From: Candidatus Eiseniibacteriota bacterium
GTDB lineage: Bacteria; Eisenbacteria; RBG-16-71-46
Assembly: GCA_903921835.1 (NCBI GenBank)
Contig: CAIXRL010000088.1
Coordinates: 1-8,631 of the forward strand
Direction: 5' to 3'
Length of the DNA stretch: 8,631 nt
The translations under genes and the position numbers were made by a program. The notes beneath the pieces are model-generated. The model ran no database searches. It was not told where the DNA came from and saw only the letters and a program-made list of their open reading frames with translations. Each line of letters starts with the position of its first letter. The stretch's first letter is position 1. Positions 1 through 6,132 of this stretch are shown here, piece after piece.

Positions 1-397
1 CCTGGAGCCTGCCCTGCTCCTCGATGAGCTTGTTCATCTCGTCGTCGTCCATCGGCTCGGCGAAGCGCGCCGCAATCTCGTCCCAGCGCTTCTTGGTCTT
101 CATCTTTTCCCCGGCGCCCTCGGCGACGTTCTCGAACACGTTCTTGGTGGGATCCAGCTGCGGCTCCTGCTCGAGGTAGCCGACCGTGTAGCCCTTGCCG
201 AGGAACGCCTCGCCGATGTAGTCCGGATCCACGCCCGCCATGATCTTCAGCAGCGAACTCTTGCCCGCGCCGTTGGCGCCGAGCACGCCGATCTTGGCGC
301 CGTGGAAAAACGACAGCCAGATGCCCTTCAGGATCTCGCGCTTGGGATGCACCACCTTGCGGAGGTCCTTCATGGTGTAGATGAAGTCGGGGCTCAT
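1..397 (-). CDS. ettA: Energy-dependent translational throttle protein EttA (ABC-F ATPase), N-terminal part
   Basis: The gene runs off the left edge, so only the first 132 residues are visible. It starts at the ATG complementary to 395-397, preceded on the minus strand by an AAGGA ribosome-binding site. The protein opens with SPDFIYTMKDLRKVVHPKR and continues ILKGIWLSFFHGAKIGVLGA, the characteristic opening of EttA. The Walker A motif GANGAGKSS lies at residues 40-48 and the Q-loop region YLEQEPQLD at 74-82. Known family role: EttA is a soluble tandem-ABC ATPase that binds the ribosomal E site and gates entry into elongation according to the ATP/ADP ratio. The second ABC domain, linker and signature motifs lie outside the window. 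It is transcribed away from the HNH pseudogene. The family assignment is firm. Confidence 0.95.
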   Translation of the reverse strand, partial: MSPDFIYTMKDLRKVVHPKREILKGIWLSFFHGAKIGVLGANGAGKSSLLKIMAGVDPDYIGEAFLGKGYTVGYLEQEPQLDPTKNVFENVAEGAGEKMKTKKRWDEIAARFAEPMDDDEMNKLIEEQGRLQ

Positions 398-419
398 GGT
401 CTTCCTTGCGGGAGGGCGC

Positions 420-431
420 CGCGGATCCGCG
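420..431. repeat. 12-bp perfect palindrome upstream of ettA
   Basis: CGCGGATCCGCG reads the same on both strands and ends about 22 bases before the ettA start codon, inside its presumed 5' leader. It could be an operator or a small leader hairpin, but GC-rich DNA produces such palindromes by chance. Confidence 0.3.
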
Positions 432-795
432 CCATGCAGGGGCGGCTCGACGACGGCGGCAGTGGGTCGGGACGGTCGTGAACGCGGCAGGATGCCTCAA
501 TGGCGGGCTGCGCTCAAGGCGGGCTTGCGGACGGTGCGGATGGCGGAGCGGCCAGGGAGGCAATGCCCGGTGCGGGCACCGAATAGTCCGCCAAAACTGC
601 CCCTTGACGGGTTTCGGGAAGCACTCTCGCGCGAATCGGGAGTCTCGCGCGAGCGTCGCGCCACGGCGCGGAGGTCCCGCGTGCGCGGCGCGGATTCACT
701 CCGGGGCGCGTTGACGCGGTGCCCCTCGTTGCGCTGTGTGCTGGCATCCACGGGCGCCGCAAACACGCGTGGTATGAAGTGAGTGTTCCCCCCGC

Positions 796-801
796 TACGA
801 T
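796..801 (+). promoter_or_regulatory. Possible -10 element (TACGAT) for the HNH gene
   Basis: GCTACGATTCGCC lies 24-32 bases before the ATG at 825. TACGAT fits the TAnnnT form of a bacterial -10 box and resembles the TAGGAT before bshC. No convincing -35 is found 16-19 bp upstream, so the call rests on the -10 alone. Confidence 0.3.
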
Positions 802-824
802 TCGCCCCCGCGGTGGTTCCAGCG

Positions 825-2143
825 ATGAAGTTCCAGCAGGTGGATCGTCTCGCCGATCACGTCGTGCTTCCCGGCCTGGCGTCGGTCGTGGCACAGGGAT
901 GCGCGAACACCGCGGAGACGCTGGCCTACATCGCCGTCGCGGACGAGCGGAAGCTCTACCTGCCGGCGGCCTATCCCTTCATGGACCAGTACTGCCTGGG
1001 CGAGCTGCACATGTCCGAGGACGCGGCCGCCAAGCGCATCCAGGCGGCCCGCGCGGCGCGGAAGTTCCCCGCGATCTTCGACGCGGTGGAGCAGGGGCGG
1101 CTGCACGTGAGCGGGGTCGGCCTGCTGGCGCCGCACCTTGCTCGGGAGAATGTGACAGAGCTGATTGCTGCGGCAGCGCACAAGACAAGTGCCGACATCA
1201 GGCTTCTGCTCGCCGAGCGCTTCCCGCAGTCCGATGCCCCGACGCTCGTCATGGCCATCGAGCCGGCTGGCGCCAGCGGTCCGGAAGGTCGAGAACATGT
1301 TTGTGAAAGTGGAGAACAACATGCGCTGGCGCATGTTGATGGTCGCGATGAACGACTGGCCGCCCGGCCACTTGCTCCCGTCGCTTCGCATGGCAGGGTC
1401 ACGCCGCTCGCCCCGCAGCGCTTCAAGGTGGAGTTCACGCTCGACGGGGACGCGCACCGCGACCTCGTGGAAGCGCAGGCGCTGCTCGGGCGCGCGGTTT
1501 CCACGGGCGACGTGGCCGAGGTGTTCAAGCGCGCCCTGCGCGAGTACGTCCGGCACCTGCAGCGGCGGAAGTGCTCTGCCACGGACCGTCCGCGTCCATG
1601 CTCGCAGTGCCGCTCCTCGGATCCCCGGCACGTCCCCGCCGCGGTCGCGCGCGCCGTGTGGGAGCGCGATGGCAACCAGTGCACGTTCGTGAGCGACAAG
1701 GGCCACCGCTGCGAGGAGCGCTCAGGGCTCGAACTGGATCACGTGATTCCGGTCGCCCGCGGCGGCGAGTCGACGGAGCTGAACCTTCAATTGCGGTGCG
1801 CACAATCAGCACGCGGCTGGTCTCGCGTTCGGGAAGGGCTTCATGGACGAGAAGCGCAGCGAGGCCCAGCGCCAGGCCGCCGAAGCGAAAGCGCAAAAGG
1901 CCGCAGCCGACGCCGCCAGGGCCCGCGAACAGGCGGCGGCAGCGGAAGAGCTCGCCGCGGCGAGCGACGTGATCCCCGGCCTGAAGATCCTCGGCTATCG
2001 CGGTGACGACCTGCGCTACGCCGCACAAACTGTGCGCGGCCATTCCCGACGCGACGACCGCTGTGCGCATGCACCACGTGATCAAGGGTCTCGGTCGGGC
2101 CAGCATGAGCCGGCTCACGCACGTCGCGCGAAGTCCGCTGTGA
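825..2143 (+). pseudogene. HNH endonuclease family protein, broken by two frame changes
   Basis: The translation starts at ATG 825 (MKFQQVDRLADHVV). A GTG at 783 is in the same frame, but the family usually begins near this ATG. An N-terminal helical region includes KLYLPAAYPFMDQYC and SEDAAAKRIQAARAARKFPA, followed by a variable linker, the block PLAPQRFKVEFTLDGDAHRD, and an HNH domain starting at RAVWERDGNQCTF. Visible HNH parts are C286, C296, D305-H306, N320 and C325. At about 1797-1801 the frame moves from the 825 frame to the next one, giving HNQHAAGLAFGKGFMDEKRS and an alanine-rich helix. At about 2028-2031 it moves again, giving LCAAIPDATT and then IKGLGRASMSRLTHVARSPL with a TGA at 2141-2143. 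The first break separates D305-H306 from the HNQ part of the catalytic fold. If unrepaired, the frame ends at 2006 with a nonsense tail. Family role: HNH nucleases cut nucleic acid, but the biological job of this family is not known to me. Two assembly errors are the alternative explanation. Confidence 0.8.
1317..1338. repeat. Perfect 10-bp inverted repeat inside the HNH gene linker
   Basis: The arms CAACATGCGC (1317-1326) and GCGCATGTTG (1329-1338) are exact reverse complements separated by two bases. They sit in the variable linker between the N-terminal region and the HNH half, in a locally AT-richer patch (about 1289-1345). GAGAACA is also directly repeated here at 1291-1297 and 1312-1318. 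Confidence 0.6.
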
Positions 2144-2234
2144 CGCGGCGGGCGGGCGAACGCCGCCGGGAGGGGCATTGCTGGCACCAGGCCAGGAGGC
2201 CCGAGAGGGCAGAGCATCGCCTCAGTCTCCGCGA
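2144..2234. terminator. Convergent gap with a GC-rich hairpin, possible terminator
   Basis: The HNH pseudogene and the exchanger gene converge here. A hairpin with a 6-bp perfect stem, CGGCGG (2146-2151) pairing with CCGCCG (2163-2168), follows directly after the HNH-frame stop. There is no run of T on either strand, so it does not match a classical Rho-independent terminator. It may only slow polymerase, or be chance pairing. Confidence 0.25.
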
Positions 2235-3407
2235 TCAGCCCGCCGCCTTCCTTCCGCTCTCGCGCCACAGCCGCGCGAACACCGCGAACGCGCGCAGGCG
2301 GTCTTTGCGGAACGGCGCGCTGGCCAGTTCGATCGCGATCCACGCTCCGTAGACCCAGCAGATCCCGCTGCGCCAGCCGGGGTTCGCGAACTGCGCGAAC
2401 CACAGCGCCAGCAACCCCAGCGCCTCGTACGCCGCGAAGTTGAAGTTGGAGAGGATCACGACGCCAAGGGCGCCCTGCAGCAGCGTCAGGACCAGCTCGA
2501 CCCGGTGCTCCGCGAGCGGTACCGGGGTGGCGTGGCCCATCGCGAGCGAGTAGACGATCGGGATCATCGCGGCGAGCACGGTCCACTGGTTGATGTTGCT
2601 CGAGGCCATGTTCATGAGCGCCATGCCGGCCTTGCCGCGGCCGCGCGCCCAGTACGTCGTGGTGAGGAATTCGGGCAGCTCGGAGAGGAACGGCGCCACC
2701 CACTGCACGAACACGAACTGCGACACACCCAGAACGGTGGCGATCCCGATCATGCTGGCGAGGAACGGCGTCGCCGCGAACCACAGCAGCACCGCTCCGC
2801 CCACGAACATCACCAGCATGGTGAGCACGCGCCACGGCGTGGGCAGAGCGAGGATCCTGCGCGGCACGAACTCGGCGTCCGCCATCTCCTCGTGCTCCTT
2901 CGGCGGGATGCGCCGCAGGAGCGCCAGGTAGCCGACGTAGATGACGAGCAGTACGCCGGCGTCCACCAGCGAGAGCGAGTTCTTCGCGATGATGAAGACG
3001 AAGTACGCCAGCGCGGGCATGAGCCCGATCACCTCGACGGCGTGCTCCTCGTCCAGCTCGATGCGCGTCCAGAAGCCCGCCTCGCCGCGCGCGCGACGGG
3101 CGAGGGCGAACACGATCCAGATGACGGGCCAGCCCAGGCCGGTGAGGAGCCGCAGGGCGCCGGTGAAGTTGGCGGTCATCAGCGGCACGTTGCGCTGCCA
3201 GGCGATCGCGGCCTCGACCGCGAACTCGGGCAGCACCTGCACCCACGCGAGCACCGCCAGGGCGAGGCCCTGCGAGACGTAGAACTGCGCGGCCTCGGCG
3301 GCCCACGCGACCACGAAGGCGCTCGAGAGGATCGCGGGGAAGGTCCACAGCGCCGAAGCCGCGGCGCGGCGCGCGTCCTCGGGAGGCAGGCCAGGTCCTG
3401 GAATCAC
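2235..3407 (-). CDS. Divergent Na+/Ca2+ exchanger (CaCA) superfamily membrane protein
   Basis: This 390-residue integral membrane protein starts at GTG 3407, chosen because GGAG lies 5 bases before it and because the ATG at 3530 lies inside the promoter. Many hydrophobic segments are visible, for example AILSSAFVVAWAAEAA (25-40), GLMPALAYFVFIIA (128-141), VLTMLVMFVGGAVLLWF (194-210) and VILSNFNFAAYEALGLLALW (317-336). Two internally related regions look like the alpha repeats of the CaCA fold. The first is VLPEFAVEAA (58-67) with TANFTGA (78-84). The second is APFLSELPEF (238-247) with NMASSNINQW (266-275). Both carry LPEF with an acidic residue after the proline and nearby asparagines, as expected for ion-coordinating helices. 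A charged loop at about residues 166-182 separates the halves. Family role: cation/Ca2+ or cation/H+ antiport. The actual ion cannot be read from sequence, and sequence blocks between the repeats are divergent. Confidence 0.8.
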   Translation of the reverse strand: MIPGPGLPPEDARRAAASALWTFPAILSSAFVVAWAAEAAQFYVSQGLALAVLAWVQVLPEFAVEAAIAWQRNVPLMTANFTGALRLLTGLGWPVIWIVFALARRARGEAGFWTRIELDEEHAVEVIGLMPALAYFVFIIAKNSLSLVDAGVLLVIYVGYLALLRRIPPKEHEEMADAEFVPRRILALPTPWRVLTMLVMFVGGAVLLWFAATPFLASMIGIATVLGVSQFVFVQWVAPFLSELPEFLTTTYWARGRGKAGMALMNMASSNINQWTVLAAMIPIVYSLAMGHATPVPLAEHRVELVLTLLQGALGVVILSNFNFAAYEALGLLALWFAQFANPGWRSGICWVYGAWIAIELASAPFRKDRLRAFAVFARLWRESGRKAAG

Positions 3408-3512
3408 GCGCGCTCCGCGCTGCGGGGAGCCGTTGCGGCGGCGACGCGGGAGCGGCTGGGATTCACGGCGCGATCTCCGGGCCTGGCGGTTGCGGGTGGG
3501 CCGAGCCGCGCG

Positions 3513-3541
3513 ATAGTGTGCGACCCTCATGACAGCGTCAA
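3513..3541 (-). promoter_or_regulatory. Sigma-70-type promoter of the exchanger gene
   Basis: On the minus strand TTGACG (complement of 3536-3541) is followed after exactly 17 bp by CACTAT (complement of 3513-3518). This predicts a transcript start near 3506 and a leader of about 100 nt before the GTG at 3407. The leader is GC-rich. I looked for the yybP-ykoY manganese riboswitch core there and did not see it. Confidence 0.6.
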
Positions 3542-3710
3542 GGCTCACGCTCGTGTGCTCCACGGGCGGGTGTGGCGTCTTCGCGGGCTCGATGTCGCCA
3601 GCCCGGGCTGTCCATGAATCGACGCCAGCGCCCCACGGGCCGGCGCCGGAATCGCCCGCCGCGGCCGCGCATCTCGCACTCTCGGCTGGCGGTTCATGAA
3701 TCGTCCGGGC

Positions 3711-3716
3711 TAGGAT
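3711..3716 (+). promoter_or_regulatory. Possible -10 element (TAGGAT) for the bsh operon
   Basis: TAGGAT follows CGGGC and lies 11-16 bases before ATG 3727 and about 80 bases before the GTG chosen for bshC. The best -35 candidate, TGGCGG at 3687-3692 with an 18-bp spacer, is poor. One CATGAATCG repeat lies between the two hexamers, where a regulator could act. Confidence 0.35.
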
Positions 3717-3726
3717 GCTGCCACCC

Positions 3727-3798
3727 ATGCCCCTCTTCTCCAGTGCCACCCGCTGTTTCGCCCGCGGCCGGCCCGCGGCCGGGACGTCCCGCCGGTGA
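3727..3798 (+). other. Short upstream reading frame overlapping the bshC start
   Basis: The ATG at 3727 opens a 23-codon frame (MPLFSSATRCFARGRP, then AAGTSRR) whose TGA at 3796-3798 overlaps the bshC GTG at 3795-3797. The arrangement would permit translational coupling, or it may be the remnant of a longer bshC N-terminus put out of frame by the tandem duplication. No homology is recognised, and translation is not shown. Confidence 0.3.
3761..3782. repeat. Perfect 11-bp tandem duplication before bshC
   Basis: The unit CCCGCGGCCGG occurs twice head to tail (3761-3771 and 3772-3782). Because 11 is not a multiple of three, the second copy puts the upstream ATG at 3727 out of frame with bshC. 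With a single copy, that ATG would be in frame with it. Confidence 0.85.
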
Positions 3799-5414
3799 CG
3801 ACCCGCGCGCTCGTGCTTCGCGCCCGGGTGGTCGGGCGTCCCGAGGCCCCGTTCGATCGCCTGTGGGATCCCGTCACGGCCGATCTGCTCGCCGGCGGGC
3901 CCGTGGCTTCCGAACGCTTCGCCGCGCTGTGGACCGACACGGCGGCGCTGAAGAGCCTGGCCGACGCCAGGCGCGCCCCGCTCGATCCTGCGCTCGCTCG
4001 CGAAATGGCGGAGCAGCATCGCCGGCTGGGCGCCTCGCCGGCCTCGCTCGCCAACCTCGACCGGCTCGCGCGCGGTGAGGCGGTGGCGGCGGTCGCGGGC
4101 CAACAGCCCGCGCCGCTGGGCGGTCCGCTGTACTCGCTGCACAAGATCGCGTCCGCGATCGGCATCGCCGAGGTGGTGGGCGAACGCGCGGGCGCACCGT
4201 GCGTGCCGCTCTTCTGGATGCACGGCGAGGACTCCGACTTCGCGGAGATCCGCGGCGCCACGGTCGCCGACGGTTCGCTCGTGCTGCACGACCTCACGCT
4301 GCCCGACGATGCGCACGTCGACGGCGCCCTCGTGGGTGGCATCGCGCTGGCGCCGGTGCGCGCACTTTGCGACGAGGCGCTGGCGCACTGGCAGGGGCTT
4401 GCGGGACACGCCGACGTCGCGTCGCTGCTGGAGCGCGCGCTCGCGCACGCACGCGACCTGGGCGAGGTGACGGTCGCGCTGCTGCTGGCGCTCTATGCCG
4501 ACCGCGGCCTCGTCGTCGTGGACCCGAGACTCCCGGCGTTCCGCGCCGCGGCGCGCGGCGTGATCGGGCGCTACCTGGGCAACGCGGATGCGCTGCAGGC
4601 GGCGGCGCACGCGGCGGGCGCACGGCTGACCGTGCTCGCCGGCCGCCAGCCGCTGAGCGACGCGTCGCTCGAGTCGTTCGTGTTCGAGATCGAGAACGGC
4701 CGGCGCCACAAGATCTCCGCCGCCGACGCGCGCGCGCGCGGCGAGGCGGTGACGCTCAGCCCGAGCGTGGCGCTGCGGCCCGTGGTGCAGGACGGCGTGT
4801 TCCCGACCGTCGCGATGGCCGTGGGACCCGGCGAGATCGCGTACCTCGCCCAGTTGCGCGAGGTGTTCGAGGGGCTCGGCGTGCGGCCCGCCCTGCTGGT
4901 GCCGCGCTTCGGCGCGACCTGGCTGCCGCCCGAGGCGGTGGAGCTGATCCACGCCGCCGGCGCGGATGCGTGGCAGGTCGTCGCCGCCACCGACGCGGTG
5001 CTCGCGAAACACGCCGAGGCGCGCATTCCGCCCGCGCTCGAGGGCGAGCTGACCCGCGCGCGGCAGGCGGCGCTCGACGGTCTCGCGCGCTTCGGCGAGG
5101 CCTCGCGCGTGCTGGATGCGAGCCTGCCGCAGATGGTGGACTCGGCGCGCGGCAAGGTGGACTTCCAGTTCGCGCGCCTGCACGAGGGCCTCATGGGCAA
5201 GGCCCGCGCGCGGCTCGACCGCGAGCATCCCGCGTGGCGCCGCCTGCGCTACCTGCTGCTGCCGGGCGACAGGCTGCAGGAACGCCGCGTGGCCTCGCTC
5301 GAGCCGGTCGCGCGCCGCGGCGCGGGCGTGGCGGGCGAGCTGTGCGACCTGGCCGCGGAGCACGCCCGCCGCTCGGCGCGCGGCGTGCACGAGCACGCGG
5401 TGCTGGAGTTCTGA
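3795..5414 (+). CDS. bshC: Bacillithiol synthase BshC (cysteine-adding enzyme)
   Basis: BshC performs the last step of bacillithiol synthesis, joining L-cysteine to glucosaminyl-malate in the cytoplasm. The 539-residue length matches the family. Recognisable blocks are AGQQPAPLGGPLYSLHK (101-117, the GQQ motif), VPLFWMHGEDSDFAEI (137-152), SPSVALRPVVQDGVFPT (322-338) with VGPGEIAYLAQLREVFEGL (343-361), and a C-terminal region LLLPGDRLQERRVASLEPVA (487-506). A helical, charged stretch at about 405-480 fits the coiled coil used for dimer formation. GTG 3795 is used as start because the frame has no ATG back to its stop at 3711. GGGACG eight bases upstream is a weak ribosome site, and the overlapping short frame may help initiation. 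The usual GL after GQQP is replaced by AP. It is the first gene of the operon, and bshB1 begins 4 nt after its stop. Confidence 0.93.
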   Translation: MTTRALVLRARVVGRPEAPFDRLWDPVTADLLAGGPVASERFAALWTDTAALKSLADARRAPLDPALAREMAEQHRRLGASPASLANLDRLARGEAVAAVAGQQPAPLGGPLYSLHKIASAIGIAEVVGERAGAPCVPLFWMHGEDSDFAEIRGATVADGSLVLHDLTLPDDAHVDGALVGGIALAPVRALCDEALAHWQGLAGHADVASLLERALAHARDLGEVTVALLLALYADRGLVVVDPRLPAFRAAARGVIGRYLGNADALQAAAHAAGARLTVLAGRQPLSDASLESFVFEIENGRRHKISAADARARGEAVTLSPSVALRPVVQDGVFPTVAMAVGPGEIAYLAQLREVFEGLGVRPALLVPRFGATWLPPEAVELIHAAGADAWQVVAATDAVLAKHAEARIPPALEGELTRARQAALDGLARFGEASRVLDASLPQMVDSARGKVDFQFARLHEGLMGKARARLDREHPAWRRLRYLLLPGDRLQERRVASLEPVARRGAGVAGELCDLAAEHARRSARGVHEHAVLEF

Positions 5415-5418
5415 CGCC

Positions 5419-6132
5419 ATGAGCGACGCCCTGTTCTTCGGTGCGCATCCCGACGACGTCGAGCTGGCAAGCGGCGGTCTGGTGGCGCTTCTCGCCTCGC
5501 ACGGCCACGCCGTCGCGATCGCCGACCTGACGCGCGGCGAGATGGGCACGCGCGGCGACGTGGAGACGCGCTCTCGGGAGGCGGCCGCGGCGGCAGGCGC
5601 GCTGGGCGCCGCGACGCGCGAGAACCTCGGTCTGCCCGACGGCGGCCTCAATCGCCACGACCGCGCGCAGCTCGTGGCGGTGGTGGAGTGCCTGCGCCGG
5701 CATCGCCCGGCGCTGGTCGTGGCGCCCGATCGCGACGACGCGCACCCGGATCACATCGAGGCGTCGCAGCTGGTGACGCGCGCGTGCTACCTGGCGGGCC
5801 TCGCGCGCTACCCGGCGGCGGGGGAGCGGTTCCGTCCCGCGAGGCTGCTGTACGCGATCTACCGCGGCGACGAGCGCGCCCACCTGGTCGTGGACGTGAC
5901 GCCGGTGTGGGAGCGCCGCGTGGCGGCGATCGCGGCGCACGTGAGCCAGCTCGATCCGGCCGCGGGGCCGGCGACCTACCTGTCCGCGCCGGGATTCCTC
6001 GCCGAGGTCGAATCGCGCGCCCGCGTGCTCGGGGCGCTGGCGGGCGGGACGTTCGGCGAAGGTTATCGCAGTCGTGGTCCGCTCGCGCTCGCCGATGCGC
6101 GCGCGTTGCTCGGTGCCGGGAGGTTCGCATGA
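5419..6132 (+). CDS. bshB1: Bacillithiol biosynthesis deacetylase BshB1 (LmbE/PIG-L family)
   Basis: BshB1 is a zinc-dependent deacetylase that converts GlcNAc-malate to GlcN-malate, the substrate of BshC. The 237-residue protein starts at ATG 5419, with GGAG ten bases upstream inside the end of bshC. The signature AHPDDVE is at residues 9-15, and HPDH is at 109-112. By comparison with MshB and characterised BshB enzymes, H10, D13 and H112 should bind zinc and D12 should be the general base. DLTRGEMGTRG (36-46), LGLPDGGL (70-77) and APDRDDAHPDH (102-112) are typical of the BshB1 branch. The neighbours bshC and bshA make this assignment stronger than the LmbE family alone would. The TGA overlaps the bshA start as ATGA, which implies coupled translation. 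Confidence 0.93.
   Translation: MSDALFFGAHPDDVELASGGLVALLASHGHAVAIADLTRGEMGTRGDVETRSREAAAAAGALGAATRENLGLPDGGLNRHDRAQLVAVVECLRRHRPALVVAPDRDDAHPDHIEASQLVTRACYLAGLARYPAAGERFRPARLLYAIYRGDERAHLVVDVTPVWERRVAAIAAHVSQLDPAAGPATYLSAPGFLAEVESRARVLGALAGGTFGEGYRSRGPLALADARALLGAGRFA

Larger units (their letters stand above)
398..824. other. Divergent intergenic spacer, no gene supported
   Basis: About 430 bases lie between the ettA start and the HNH gene start. All open frames here are arginine/alanine-rich strings typical of random GC-rich DNA, and I recognise none as protein. The stretch holds a 12-bp palindrome (420-431), a 10-base direct repeat TCTCGCGCGA at 625-634 and 643-652, and two TTGACG hexamers (604-609 and 711-716) without a good -10 at the right distance. 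Promoters for ettA and the HNH gene must lie here or nearby, but only a weak candidate for the latter is visible. Confidence 0.6.
3542..3794. other. Divergent regulatory region between exchanger gene and bshC
   Basis: About 250 bases hold no gene I can support. They contain a 12-bp perfect palindrome CAGCCCGGGCTG (3599-3610) and two exact copies of CATGAATCG (3613-3621 and 3695-3703, 82 bp apart). They also contain a possible -10 for the bsh operon (3711-3716), an 11-bp tandem repeat (3761-3782) and the palindrome GGGACGTCCC (3781-3790) just before the bshC start. Confidence 0.5.

Noticed and set aside
604..632. TTGACG followed 17 bp later by a possible -10.
   Set aside because: The -10 position reads TCGCGC, so there is no real promoter match. 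The same applies to TTGACG at 711.
381..782. Several overlapping open frames on both strands in the ettA/HNH spacer.
   Set aside because: Arginine- and alanine-rich random-looking products, no ribosome sites and no family resemblance.
3408..3506. Possible riboswitch in the roughly 100-nt leader of the exchanger gene.
   Set aside because: The leader lacks the conserved core of the yybP-ykoY manganese riboswitch, and no other known motif was seen.
2235..5651. A very long minus-strand open frame continuing upstream of the exchanger gene through bshC.
   Set aside because: Only the part up to GTG 3407 looks like membrane protein. The rest is arginine/histidine-rich antisense shadow of bshC and bshB1.
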